64,000 nt of DNA, from positions 62,001 through 126,000 of the forward strand of contig NZ_BMIL01000004.1 in assembly GCF_014642175.1 (NCBI RefSeq). Reading direction: 5' to 3'. The notes below the pieces were generated by a model. The model ran no database searches. It was not told the origin of the DNA and was given only the letters and a program-made list of their open reading frames with translations. The stretch comes from Pedobacter quisquiliarum. Its GTDB lineage: Bacteria > Bacteroidota > Bacteroidia > Sphingobacteriales > Sphingobacteriaceae. Positions 33,784-42,961 of this stretch are shown here, one piece after another; position 1 is the stretch's first letter; each line of letters starts with the position of its first letter. The position numbers and the translations under genes were made by a program.

Positions 33784-34755
33784 ATGGTAGATTACGATGT
33801 CCTGATTATAGGTGCCGGTCCGATTGGGATGGCATGTGCGATAGAAGCGAAGAAAGCAGGTTTAAGTTACGTGATTGTCGAGAAAGGGGCACTGGTGAAT
33901 AGTTTGTACAACTATCCCGTGTTCATGACCTTCTTTTCCACTTCCCAGCGCCTGGAGATCGGTGATGTGCCATTTGTAAGTATCAATCCCAAGCCAAACC
34001 GGAATGAGGCGGTAGAATATTATCGCCGGGTGGCGGAAAAGTTCTCGCTGAACATCCATCTGTTTGAGCGCGTGGAGAAAGTTGAAAAAGCCGCAGATGG
34101 CTTGTTTGACATCCAGACCGCGAAGCGGAACTACCGTACCAAGTACGTAATTGTATCAACAGGCTTCTATGATGTGCCCGTATTGATGAACATCCCCGGA
34201 GAAGATTTACCTAAGGTTACCCATTATTATAAAGATCCGCACCTGTATGCATTTCAGCGCGTGGTGGTGGTCGGTGCAAATAACTCCTCCATTGATGCCG
34301 CACTGGAGACTTACCGGAAGGGGGCACAGGTCACGCTGGTGATCCGTGGAAAGGAGATTGGGTCTTATGTTAAATACTGGGTGCGTCCGGATATTGAGAA
34401 CCGGATCAAAGAAGGCGAGATTAAAGTTTACTACGAATCTACGCTGCGATCGATAGAACCGGAATCGGTACACATCGATACGCCGGAGGGACCGGTGGTG
34501 CTGGAGAATGATTTCGTGATAGCCACCACAGGTTATACGCCTGATTTCAAACTGCTGAAGAATCTTGGCCTGGAGCTATCGGGAGATGCGGCGAATTGTC
34601 CGGTTTACAACCCAGAGACCATGGAAAGCAGTACGAAAGGTTTTTACCTTGCCGGTGTGGTTTGCGGCGGTATGGACACCCATAAGTGGTTTATCGAAAA
34701 CTCGAGGGTGCATGCGGTGCAGATCTTCGAGCACATCAGGAGCCTGCAAAGCTAA
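33784..34755 (+). CDS. ypdA: YpdA-type bacillithiol disulfide reductase
   Basis: 323 residues. FAD-binding GAGPIGMACAIEAKKAG at the N-terminus and NADPH-binding VVVVGANNSSIDAALE in the middle give a two-dinucleotide-fold flavoprotein without the thioredoxin-reductase CxxC. The pattern YNYPVFMTFFSTSQRLEIG and the C-terminal LAGVVCGGMDTHKWFIENSR are characteristic of the YpdA family, which reduces bacillithiol disulfide. It follows the MBL-rhodanese gene by 7 bp. The YtxJ bacilliredoxin at 6827 would be its functional partner. Confidence 0.9.
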   Translation: MVDYDVLIIGAGPIGMACAIEAKKAGLSYVIVEKGALVNSLYNYPVFMTFFSTSQRLEIGDVPFVSINPKPNRNEAVEYYRRVAEKFSLNIHLFERVEKVEKAADGLFDIQTAKRNYRTKYVIVSTGFYDVPVLMNIPGEDLPKVTHYYKDPHLYAFQRVVVVGANNSSIDAALETYRKGAQVTLVIRGKEIGSYVKYWVRPDIENRIKEGEIKVYYESTLRSIEPESVHIDTPEGPVVLENDFVIATTGYTPDFKLLKNLGLELSGDAANCPVYNPETMESSTKGFYLAGVVCGGMDTHKWFIENSRVHAVQIFEHIRSLQS

Positions 34756-34834
34756 AATCCGGCTGGGCACTGCTTAAATCCTGCGCGCTACGGCGGTTGT
34801 CGGGAATTAAGGCGGGCATATAAATGATTTTAGC

Positions 34835-34842
34835 TAAGTTTG
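34835..34842 (+). promoter_or_regulatory. -7 element of the polyprenyl synthase promoter
   Basis: TAAGTTTG matches TAnnTTTG and ends 21 bp before the ATG at 34864. No -33 TTG is evident. Confidence 0.45.
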
Positions 34843-34863
34843 CACAAACATTTCAACACCTGA

Positions 34864-35835
34864 ATGCCGGGAATAAATCAAATTAAACAACCTATAGCTG
34901 CGGATATCAGTGCCTTTGAAGAGAAATTCAAAGCTTCCATGCACAGTGATGCCCCGCTTTTAGATCGCATTACCCATTATATTGTTAAGCGCAAAGGGAA
35001 GCAGATCAGGCCTATGTTTGTTTTTTTTGCCGCCAAACTTTGCGGCGGGATCCTGGAATCTACCCATCGGGGTGCAGCGCTAGTGGAGTTGTTGCATACC
35101 GCTACACTCGTGCATGATGATGTGGTGGATAACGCTTATGAGCGCCGGGGCTTTTTCTCTATCAACGCTTTGTGGAAGAATAAAATTGCAGTACTGGTGG
35201 GCGACTACCTGCTGGCGAAAGGTTTATTGCTATCCGTGAACAACAATGAGTTCAGATTGCTTCAGATCGTTTCAGAAGCTGTGAAGCAGATGAGCGAAGG
35301 GGAGTTGCTGCAGATTGAAAAGGTGCGGAAGATGGATATCAGTGAAAGCCTGTACTTCGACGTCATCCGGCAGAAGACGGCATCACTTATCGCTTCATGC
35401 TGTGCATGCGGTGCAGCATCGGCCGGCGCGGACGAGGCGACAGTTGAAAAAATGCGGTTATTTGGTGAAAAAGTGGGTATTGCCTTTCAGATAAAAGATG
35501 ATACTTTTGACTTCGGTACCGACAATGTAGGGAAACCTCTTGGCATTGACATCAAAGAAAAGAAGGTGACACTTCCACTGATCTATGCACTGAACCGTGC
35601 AGACCGGTCTGAGAAGAAGCGGATCATTAACCTGGTGAAGAACCATCAGGATGATCCGAAGAAGATTGCGGAGATCATCGACTTTGTAAATGCCAAGGAA
35701 GGGGTGCACTATGCGAATCAGAAAATGCTGGAATACCAGCAGGAAGCCTTCGACATCCTTTACACCTTTGAAGCAGGTGAGGCCCGTACGGGTTTGGAGC
35801 AGCTGGTTCGCTACACTACAGAGCGAAAAAAATAA
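34864..35835 (+). CDS. Polyprenyl diphosphate synthase (octaprenyl/solanesyl type)
   Basis: 323 residues. Both Asp-rich metal-diphosphate motifs are present: LVHDDVVDNAYERRG and QIKDDTFDFG. KGKQIRPMFVFF is the substrate-binding region. The long-chain enzymes of this family make the side chain of menaquinone, the respiratory quinone expected in Bacteroidota. The chain length cannot be set firmly from sequence. It is followed after 15 bp by a LacI gene, so some read-through is possible, but they are functionally unrelated. Confidence 0.92.
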   Translation: MPGINQIKQPIAADISAFEEKFKASMHSDAPLLDRITHYIVKRKGKQIRPMFVFFAAKLCGGILESTHRGAALVELLHTATLVHDDVVDNAYERRGFFSINALWKNKIAVLVGDYLLAKGLLLSVNNNEFRLLQIVSEAVKQMSEGELLQIEKVRKMDISESLYFDVIRQKTASLIASCCACGAASAGADEATVEKMRLFGEKVGIAFQIKDDTFDFGTDNVGKPLGIDIKEKKVTLPLIYALNRADRSEKKRIINLVKNHQDDPKKIAEIIDFVNAKEGVHYANQKMLEYQQEAFDILYTFEAGEARTGLEQLVRYTTERKK

Positions 35836-35850
35836 CAGCCTTTATGGACC

Positions 35851-36867
35851 ATGCATAACATCAATATAAAAGAACTTGCTAAGTCGTTAAACCTATCTAC
35901 ATCTACCGTTTCCAGGGCGTTCAGAGATAACAGCGATATCAACAAGGCTACAAAAGAGCGTATTCTGGCGAAGGCAAAGGAATTAAACTACCAGCCCAAC
36001 CATTATGCGAGTAATCTGCGCGAGCAGCGTAGCAGAACCATCGCCGTTATCGTTCCGGAACTTGCCAATAACTTCTTCTCACAAGCCATTCATGGTATTG
36101 AGCGCGTTGCGCGCGAAAAAGGCTACCATATCCTGATCTTCGCTACCGAAGATGAATATGAAAAAGAGGTGTCTTTTATCCGCCACTTGCATAACGGCCG
36201 GGCAGATGGCATCATCATGTCGGTTTCTGGCGAAGCGAACGACCATACCTACCTGGACGAGCTTGCGGAAAAACGCTTGCCACTGGTGTTCTTCGACAGG
36301 GTGTATGAAGATATCATTACGCCGAGGGTAATCACCAATGACTACAACAGCAGCTTCTCTGCAGCAAAGCACCTGATTAAGCAGGGTTGTACCCGTATTG
36401 CTTACCTGGTGATCAACAAGAACCTTTCTATTGGTAAAACCAGGATGCAGGGTTACCTGGATGCACTGGAGGAATTTAACATCCCTTATGATGATAAGCT
36501 GGTTATTGATTGCACCAACAGCTACCGTAAGAACAACACCATTCTGAAGAATATGCTAAGCAAGGTTAAACCCGACGGTGTATTTACATCGGTAGAACGT
36601 CTGGCTTTTGCAACCTACTATGCCTGTTACGACCTCAACATTTCCATTCCTAATGATCTGAAGGTTATCGGCTTCTCCAGTCTGGAGATTGCACCACTTC
36701 TGAATCCATCACTTACGACCATTACACAGCCTGCAACCAAGATCGGAATTGAAGCAGCACTGCTTTTGTTCAAGCTGCTTGAAGCACCTGAAACGGTCGA
36801 CCTGAACTGCCAGATTGTGCTGGACTCAACGCTGGTGAAAAGGAACTCTACAGCACTTAAATCCTGA
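35851..36867 (+). CDS. LacI-family regulator of the starch/maltodextrin PUL
   Basis: 338 residues. The helix-turn-helix is IKELAKSLNLSTSTVSRAFRD with hinge NHYASNLRE, followed by a sugar-binding effector domain (TIAVIVPELANNFFSQAIHGIE, LVFFDRVYEDIITPRVITNDY). It lies directly upstream of a susC-to-GH13 locus, and LacI-type maltose regulators take the place of SusR in many non-Bacteroides Bacteroidota. Candidate operators are the two abutting 12-bp sites at 36985-37008. It starts 15 bp after the polyprenyl synthase stop. Confidence 0.92.
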   Translation: MHNINIKELAKSLNLSTSTVSRAFRDNSDINKATKERILAKAKELNYQPNHYASNLREQRSRTIAVIVPELANNFFSQAIHGIERVAREKGYHILIFATEDEYEKEVSFIRHLHNGRADGIIMSVSGEANDHTYLDELAEKRLPLVFFDRVYEDIITPRVITNDYNSSFSAAKHLIKQGCTRIAYLVINKNLSIGKTRMQGYLDALEEFNIPYDDKLVIDCTNSYRKNNTILKNMLSKVKPDGVFTSVERLAFATYYACYDLNISIPNDLKVIGFSSLEIAPLLNPSLTTITQPATKIGIEAALLLFKLLEAPETVDLNCQIVLDSTLVKRNSTALKS

Positions 36868-36981
36868 TTAAGAAATTGGTCTTTTTAGGTTAAGAAATCG
36901 ACAAACTTTATTGCCGAAAATCGGAAAACGCGCAGAATTTCGGGGCTGAAAATCCCGGGTTCAGAAATATGTCGCCTATTC

Positions 36982-37011
36982 TTCGGGAACGATCCCGGTA
37001 ACGTTCCCGAA
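36982..37011. promoter_or_regulatory. Hairpin made of two abutting LacI-type sites
   Basis: Perfect 10-bp arms TTCGGGAACG and CGTTCCCGAA flank a 10-nt loop. The same stretch parses as two adjoining 12-bp imperfect palindromes with central CG, GGGAACGATCCC (36985-36996) and GGTAACGTTCCC (36997-37008), consensus GGNAACGNTCCC. It lies 114 bp after the LacI stop, so it could be operator DNA or, less likely, a terminator (no T-tract). Confidence 0.5.
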
Positions 37012-37200
37012 ATTTCACGTGCTTTAGCCTTAGTGTACGTTTAACACCATGTATTGCTTATTTATTTTGTAAGGCTTTGACGGTCAAACAAATGCAGGTT
37101 TGTTTGTGTGATTTTAAAATTTGACAATAAGTACATCTGCTCAAAATTTCCCGGTTTTGACGTATAAAATATTGCGTAGAAATAATTTCTAGTATAAAAT

Positions 37201-37230
37201 TTTGAATTCTGATGCTTGAATGTAAATTTA
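37201..37230 (+). promoter_or_regulatory. Candidate promoter of starch susC
   Basis: TTTG (37201-37204), 18 bp, TAAATTTA (37223-37230), one mismatch from the -7 consensus. Its start point would be near 37234, about 58 bp before the susC ATG. Confidence 0.4.
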
Positions 37231-37244
37231 CTGCGATTGTATAC

Positions 37245-37255
37245 ACACTAAGTGT
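37245..37255. promoter_or_regulatory. Palindromic site ACACTAAGTGT upstream of starch susC
   Basis: ACACT-A-AGTGT within GTATACACACTAAGTGTTAAC, centred 42 bp before the susC ATG. The same palindrome, with GTATACAC to its left, occurs at 16197-16207 before the GH92 gene. Confidence 0.4.
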
Positions 37256-37291
37256 TAACTAAATATATCACCATAAAAACGAGTCCAAAAT

Positions 37292-40240
37292 ATGAAAGTA
37301 TTTTACGTCATGAAGTCTTGCTTACTGTTGCTGTTTCTTTTTGCAGCAGTTACAGTACAAGCACAAACCGGTACACTTTCCGGTAAAGTTTTAGATGAAA
37401 CCGGTCAGGGTTTGCCAGGTGCTTCGGTTCAGATCAAGAGTCTGAATAAAAGTACCTCTACAGATCCGGACGGTAATTTCCGTATCACCGGATTGGCGAA
37501 CGGCGCGGTGACCATCACCGTAAGTTACATCGGTTATACCCCTTTTGATCAGGCGGTAACCATTTCTGGTAACACAACGACAAACATTAACCTTAAGCCT
37601 GACGCGCAGAACCTGAATGAGGTTGTAGTAATCGGTTACGGTACTGCTGAGAAAAAGAACCTTACTGGTTCAATCACAACAGTAGGGGCTAAGGATTTCC
37701 AAAAAGGTACAGTTACCACACCTGAGCAGTTGATTCAGGGTAAAGTAGCTGGTGTAAACATCGTGAACAACGGCGGTACACCAGGTGGTGGTAGCGTGAT
37801 CCGTATTCGTGGTGGTGCATCCTTAAATGCAAGTAATGATCCATTGATCGTTATTGACGGTGTACCATTGAGTGGCAACTCTATTGGTAACGCTGCAAAT
37901 CCGCTTGCATTGATCAACCCGAATGACATTGAAACTTTCACCGTGTTAAAAGATGCGAATGCAACTGCAATTTACGGTTCACGAGCTTCAAACGGTGTTA
38001 TCTTGATTACCACTAAGAAAGGTGGTTCAGGTGCACCAGAGATTAACTTCGTAACCAACAACTCTATTGCAACCGTTGCGAAGAAAGTAGATGTACTTTC
38101 TCCTGCACAGTTCCGCGAATATGTGAACGCAAATGGTAATGACACGCAGAAAGCTTTACTTGGTGCTTCGAACACCGATTGGCAGGATGAGATTTACCAG
38201 AATGCTTTTACTACAGATAACAACTTAAGTATTGCTGGTAAATTCCAGGGTGTGCCTTACCGCGTATCCGGTGGTTACCTGGATCAGCAAGGTACTTTGA
38301 TCACAGACCGTTTAAAACGTGCTACTGGTGCAATTACCATCAGCCCAACTTTATTTGATAACCACTTAAAGGTAGATTTAAACTTAAAAGGATCATTAAC
38401 AAACAGTCACTTCGCAAATAGCGGTGCTATTGCTGCAGCAATCCAGTTTGATCCAACACAACCTGTTTACGCTGACAACCAATTTGGTAACTACTTCGAG
38501 TGGACACAAGGTGCAGTACCAAATCCAAATGCGCCAAGAAACCCGGTTTCTTTAATCCGTTTGAACAACAATAACGGTAAAACAGAAAGAAGTATCGGTA
38601 ACATCCGTTTAGACTACTCTTTCCATTTCTTGCCTGAACTACACGCGAACTTAAACTTAGGTTATGATGTGTCTAAAGGTTACGGCAGAATCAGCATCCC
38701 TACATTTGCAGCACAGTCGTTTGCAACGGAAGGATCAAGATCTCAGTCTTTGAGCGAAGAAACCAACAAAATTGCCGAGTTCTACTTGAACTATGCAAAG
38801 AACGTAGGCATCAGCCGTATTGATGCGACTGCAGGTTACGGTTACTATGACAATGCAACGACTGGTTACAATTTTCCAAGCTACCGTGCAACTGGTGCTG
38901 TTCAAACCACTCCGGTTTTCCCATTCGGTGTTGAGCAGAACAAATTGCTTTCTTACTATGGAAGGTTAGTTTATACTTTGAATGATAAGTATATCTTATC
39001 AGGTACCATGCGTGCGGATGCTTCTTCGAAGTTCTCGCAGGATAACCGTTGGGGTTATTTCCCTTCTGTAGGTTTAACCTGGAGAGTGATCGGTGAAAAC
39101 TTCCTTAAAGACAGCAAAGTGCTTTCGGACTTGAAACTTAGATTAAGCTACGGTCAGACGGGTAACAAAGACGGTATCGGAAACTACGATTACCTTGCTA
39201 AATACTACGCGAACAGCAACACTGGTCAGTACCAATTGGGTAATGTTTTCTATAACTACTACACACCAGCGGCATACGATCCTGACTTGAGATGGGAATC
39301 GACAACCACTTACAATGCTGGTATCGACTATGGTTTTGCTGGTGGCAGAATCTCTGGTAGCGTAGATGCTTACTATAAAGAAACCAAAGATCTTTTAAGC
39401 ACCATCAACATTCCGGTAGGAACAAACTTCAGTAACTTGTTGACTACAAACGTAGGTAACATGGAAGTAAAAGGTATTGAGGCGAACATTAACTTCGCAG
39501 CAATCCAGTCAGAAAACCTGAACTGGGACTTCGGATTCAACCTTGCTTATAACAAGAGAAAAGTAACCAACCTGACGCTTAACCCAGATCCGGGATCTAA
39601 AATCGGAGCAGGTAACATCGCAGGTGGTACCGGTACGACCTTAAAATACAATGCTGTTAACCAGGTTCCAGGCGCATTCTTCGTTTACCAACAAGTTTAT
39701 GACTCAAATGGTCTTCCTTTAGAAGGTGTTTACGCAGACCGTAATGAAGATGGTGTGATCAACACCAGCGATCAATACTTCTACCAGTCACCTGATCCAA
39801 GACTTACATTAGGTTTCAACACCGCATTGAGCTACAAAAAATGGACAGTGAGCACTGTTTTGAGAGCAAACTTCGGCAACTATGTATATGATAACGTAAG
39901 CTCTAACTTAGGTATCAGAAGCAATGTTTTGAGTCCAAGTGGCATTCTGAACAACACTGGTTCAGACTTCCTGAACACAGGCTTTACCCAGGTACAGTAT
40001 TTGAGCGATTACTACATTAAAAATGCCTCTTTCCTGAAAATGGATAACGTAGGACTTTCATACAATGTAGGTAAGCTATCTGCAAACAGAAACACTACTT
40101 TACGTATTTCTGCAAACGTTCAGAATGTATTCGTGATCAGCGATTACGAAGGTTTAGATCCAGAATTACCTTCAGGTATTGACTACAATTTATATCCAAG
40201 ACCAAGAACGTACACCTTAGGTTTAAATGTTGGTTTTTAA
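37292..40240 (+). CDS. SusC-family TonB-dependent transporter (starch PUL)
   Basis: 982 residues with signal peptide ending TVQAQ. An alternative start at Met7 (37310) gives an equally good signal. Then come a carboxypeptidase-regulatory-like domain (GTLSGKVLDETGQGLPGASVQIK), TonB-box-like NEVVVIGYG, plug (PLIVIDGVPL, VLKDANATAIYGSRASNG) and barrel ending YTLGLNVGF. It imports malto-oligosaccharides across the outer membrane, judging from the GH13, GH65 and SusE neighbours. The SusD gene start (40254) lies 13 bp after its stop. Confidence 0.96.
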   Translation: MKVFYVMKSCLLLLFLFAAVTVQAQTGTLSGKVLDETGQGLPGASVQIKSLNKSTSTDPDGNFRITGLANGAVTITVSYIGYTPFDQAVTISGNTTTNINLKPDAQNLNEVVVIGYGTAEKKNLTGSITTVGAKDFQKGTVTTPEQLIQGKVAGVNIVNNGGTPGGGSVIRIRGGASLNASNDPLIVIDGVPLSGNSIGNAANPLALINPNDIETFTVLKDANATAIYGSRASNGVILITTKKGGSGAPEINFVTNNSIATVAKKVDVLSPAQFREYVNANGNDTQKALLGASNTDWQDEIYQNAFTTDNNLSIAGKFQGVPYRVSGGYLDQQGTLITDRLKRATGAITISPTLFDNHLKVDLNLKGSLTNSHFANSGAIAAAIQFDPTQPVYADNQFGNYFEWTQGAVPNPNAPRNPVSLIRLNNNNGKTERSIGNIRLDYSFHFLPELHANLNLGYDVSKGYGRISIPTFAAQSFATEGSRSQSLSEETNKIAEFYLNYAKNVGISRIDATAGYGYYDNATTGYNFPSYRATGAVQTTPVFPFGVEQNKLLSYYGRLVYTLNDKYILSGTMRADASSKFSQDNRWGYFPSVGLTWRVIGENFLKDSKVLSDLKLRLSYGQTGNKDGIGNYDYLAKYYANSNTGQYQLGNVFYNYYTPAAYDPDLRWESTTTYNAGIDYGFAGGRISGSVDAYYKETKDLLSTINIPVGTNFSNLLTTNVGNMEVKGIEANINFAAIQSENLNWDFGFNLAYNKRKVTNLTLNPDPGSKIGAGNIAGGTGTTLKYNAVNQVPGAFFVYQQVYDSNGLPLEGVYADRNEDGVINTSDQYFYQSPDPRLTLGFNTALSYKKWTVSTVLRANFGNYVYDNVSSNLGIRSNVLSPSGILNNTGSDFLNTGFTQVQYLSDYYIKNASFLKMDNVGLSYNVGKLSANRNTTLRISANVQNVFVISDYEGLDPELPSGIDYNLYPRPRTYTLGLNVGF

Positions 40241-40253
40241 TCAGAAATTAGAA

Positions 40254-41837
40254 ATGAAAAATTTATATAAAATAGCAGTGCTATCGGGCTTGTTCCTCAT
40301 GTCACTAAATGCTTGCAAGAAAGAAGACTTCAACTTAACGCCAACCAATGATGTAACTTCTAAAGAAGTTTACAACACTCCGGAAGGCTATAAAAATGGA
40401 CTTGCTAAACTTTACGCAGGTTACGCATTAACCAGTGCGCAAGGGTCTGACGCGAGTGATATCGGTGGATTGGATGCAGGTTTTGCAGATTTCCTTAGAC
40501 TTTACTGGACAGCGCAGGAATTACCAACAGACGAGGCGATTTGTTCCTGGGGTGATGTTGGTATTCCGGAACTTGATAACTCAACCTGGGCAGCGGATAA
40601 CGTTTTCCTTAGAGGTTTGTATTCAAGAAGCGTAATCCACATTACTTTCATCAACGAGTTTTTACGTGAAAGCACGCCTGAGAAATTAGCGGAGCGTGGT
40701 ATTACTGGTCAGCAAGCGACTGATATTCAAAGATACCGTGCTGAAGGTCGTTTCTTAAGAGCGTTCCAGTACTGGGTATTGATGGATAATTTTGGAAATC
40801 CACCATTTGTGACCGAAGCAGATGCGATAGGTAAAACGCCACCTAAACAAATCACCAGACCGGAATTGTTCAAATTCGTAGAGTCTGAGTTGTTGGCGAT
40901 AGAAGCAGATCTGGCTGAGCCACGTGCAAACGAATACGGTCGTGCAGACAAAGGCGCTGCATGGGCTTTACTTGCGAGAGTATATCTGAATGCTGAAGTA
41001 TATGCGGGTACTCCAAAATTCACGGAAGCAATCACGTATTCCAGCAAAGTAATAAATGCAGGTTATGCTTTAAAAGCAGAATACAAAGACCTGTTTAACT
41101 ATGCGAACGAGACAAACAACCCAGAATTAATTTTATCCATCAACTATGATGGTTTAAGAGGAACAAACTTCGGTGGTACCACTTACCTGATCAACGCAGC
41201 GGTAAACCCCGCAATGGATCCTGCATCATTTGGCGTGCCGAATGGCGGATGGGCTGGTAACAGATCACGTCAGAATCTTCCCGCGTTGTTCCCGGATACT
41301 AAAGGAACTGCAGATAAAAGAGCAATGTTCTTCGGTACGAAAGCTACGGTAGATGAGATCGGCACGTTTACAGACGGTCTTGCAGTAACTAAGTTCAGAA
41401 ACGTAGATGCGCAAGGTAAAGCAGCACCATCTTTAAACGGCACATTCAGTTCAGTGGATTTCCCATTGTTCCGTCTTGCGGAGCAGTACCTGATCTACGG
41501 TGAAGCGGTTGCCCGCGGTGGTAACGGCGGTACAACTGCACAAGCCATCACATACGTGAATGCGCTTCGTACCCGTGCTTATGGCAATACTTCTGGTAAT
41601 GTAAACAGCATCTCGACAAACTTCTTCATCGATGAGCGTGCGAGAGAACTATACTGGGAAGGTCACCGTCGTACTGACCTGGTACGTTACGGCAGATTTA
41701 CTGGTGGCAACTATTTATGGCCATACAAAGGCGGTGATAAGTCAGGTAAAGCAATCGCTGAAACCCGTAACATCTATCCGATTCCTACTGCGGATTTAAT
41801 TGCAAATCCAAACTTAGTTCAGAACCCAGGTTATTAA
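40254..41837 (+). CDS. SusD-family starch-binding lipoprotein
   Basis: 527 residues from the ATG at 40254 (MKNLYKIAVLSG); the frame extends upstream to an ATG overlapping susC at 40227, which would put nine residues before the signal peptide and is rejected. Lipobox LNAC. SusD features: RAEGRFLRAFQYWVLMDNFGNPPFV, AAWALLARVYLNAEVYAG, DERARELYWEGHRRTDLVRYG and YPIPTADLIANPNL. It belongs to the starch-type subgroup by context. It forms the surface lid for SusC and is followed 20 bp on by the SusE gene. Confidence 0.95.
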   Translation: MKNLYKIAVLSGLFLMSLNACKKEDFNLTPTNDVTSKEVYNTPEGYKNGLAKLYAGYALTSAQGSDASDIGGLDAGFADFLRLYWTAQELPTDEAICSWGDVGIPELDNSTWAADNVFLRGLYSRSVIHITFINEFLRESTPEKLAERGITGQQATDIQRYRAEGRFLRAFQYWVLMDNFGNPPFVTEADAIGKTPPKQITRPELFKFVESELLAIEADLAEPRANEYGRADKGAAWALLARVYLNAEVYAGTPKFTEAITYSSKVINAGYALKAEYKDLFNYANETNNPELILSINYDGLRGTNFGGTTYLINAAVNPAMDPASFGVPNGGWAGNRSRQNLPALFPDTKGTADKRAMFFGTKATVDEIGTFTDGLAVTKFRNVDAQGKAAPSLNGTFSSVDFPLFRLAEQYLIYGEAVARGGNGGTTAQAITYVNALRTRAYGNTSGNVNSISTNFFIDERARELYWEGHRRTDLVRYGRFTGGNYLWPYKGGDKSGKAIAETRNIYPIPTADLIANPNLVQNPGY

Positions 41838-41857
41838 TTATAAGATCTTAAAAATAT

Positions 41858-42868
41858 ATGAAAGCAAATATCTTAAAATCTGTAGCAGTGGGCCTGATGG
41901 TGCTCTCGCTATGGTCTTGTAAAAAAGATGAAGATAGAATCATTTCCGACGCTACGCCGGCGGGAACACTTAGCGCATCTGCAACAAGCGTAAACTTGAA
42001 CATCGCAGGTGCTGCAAATACAGCAGTAACCTTCACGTTCCCTGCAGCAACCGTTACCGGCTATCAAATTCCGGTGACCAGTACCCTGCAGTTTGCCCTT
42101 AAAGGTGCCAACTTCGTGAATGCGAAAGAAACGGTGCTGTCGACAACCACATACAGTGCTACGGTTGCGGAATTGAACAAGATGCTACTGAGCCTTGGCG
42201 CAACCATCGGCGCACCTGCAGAGATGGAAGTGCGTTTGAAATCTGCTCCAGCTGCAAACGCTGCAACTTACTCCAATGTGGTTACCATTAGCGGAACGCC
42301 ATACTTAGCTTCTGCATGGGTTTATGCACCGGGTGCATACCACGGATGGAGCTTTGATACGGTAGATAGCTTAGTTTCTTTAACCGGTAACGGCATTTAC
42401 GAAGCGGTGATCAATATGCCTGCAGACAAGCTGATGTTTAAAATCACGCCTAAGAAAGCCTGGGATGTTGCATACGGTGATGGTGGCGGCGATGCGCTGA
42501 GCACGACCGGTGGAGACATCAATGCTGGAACGCCTGGGTTGAAGAAAATCACGGTTGACCTAAACAAGAACACTTACAAGATTGAAAAAGCGGATTCATG
42601 GGGTCTTATCGGTGATGCTACTCCAGGTGGCTGGGATAACGATACCGACCTGAAGTTCATCAACGACGGAAAAGGTCTTTGGAAACTTACGGTAAACCTT
42701 AAAGTAGGTGAAATTAAGTTCCGTTTGAATGATGCCTGGGATACTAACCTTGGCGGTGCAGACGGCAAGTTAACCAATGGTGGTGACAACATTAAAGTTG
42801 CTACAGCTGGAAACTACACCATCACATTGGATACGGTAGAAAAAACCTATACCATCGTGAAAAACTAA
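41858..42868 (+). CDS. SusE/SusF-type outer-membrane starch-binding lipoprotein
   Basis: 336 residues. Lipobox SLWSC (Cys21). An N-terminal SusE domain (about 35-145; TPAGTLSASATSVNLNIAGA, SATVAELNKMLLSLGAT) is followed by two carbohydrate-binding modules of about 90 residues each. The second has a typical motif, SWGLIGDATPGGWDNDTDLKF, and the first WVYAPGAYHGWSFDT. SusE and SusF hold starch at the cell surface with aromatic platforms and have no enzymatic activity. B. thetaiotaomicron has separate SusE and SusF; here one protein fills the slot. A hairpin between this gene and GH13 may lower downstream expression. Confidence 0.92.
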   Translation: MKANILKSVAVGLMVLSLWSCKKDEDRIISDATPAGTLSASATSVNLNIAGAANTAVTFTFPAATVTGYQIPVTSTLQFALKGANFVNAKETVLSTTTYSATVAELNKMLLSLGATIGAPAEMEVRLKSAPAANAATYSNVVTISGTPYLASAWVYAPGAYHGWSFDTVDSLVSLTGNGIYEAVINMPADKLMFKITPKKAWDVAYGDGGGDALSTTGGDINAGTPGLKKITVDLNKNTYKIEKADSWGLIGDATPGGWDNDTDLKFINDGKGLWKLTVNLKVGEIKFRLNDAWDTNLGGADGKLTNGGDNIKVATAGNYTITLDTVEKTYTIVKN

Positions 42869-42877
42869 AAAATACCT

Positions 42878-42904
42878 GCCCTGCAAATGATCCATTTGCA
42901 GGGC
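42878..42904 (+). terminator. Intra-operon hairpin after susE
   Basis: GCCCTGCAAATG and CATTTGCAGGGC form a perfect 12-bp stem with a 3-nt loop followed by TTATTTTCTT. The stem is strong but the T-tract is broken, so partial termination or mRNA 3'-end protection between the surface genes and the enzyme genes is likely. Confidence 0.65.
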
Positions 42905-42961
42905 TTATTTTCTTCAAACAACGCTCATTACACAAGAATTCAACATCAATAAAACTGCTAA

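Larger units (their letters stand above)
36868..37291. other. 424-bp intergenic region upstream of starch susC
   Basis: It contains small inverted repeats (CCGA/TCGG 36914-36924; CTGAA/TTCAG 36946-36964), a pair of abutting LacI-like sites in a 10-bp-arm hairpin (36982-37011), a TTAGTGTAC/TTAACACC element (37030-37048), a candidate promoter (37201-37230) and the ACACTAAGTGT palindrome (37245-37255). The rest is AT-rich. No gene is seen; a 62-codon minus-strand frame (37058-37246) has no supporting features. Confidence 0.6.

Noticed and set aside
37058..37246. 62-codon minus-strand frame upstream of starch susC
   Set aside because: It overlaps promoter elements and has low-complexity AT-rich coding with no signal or domain.
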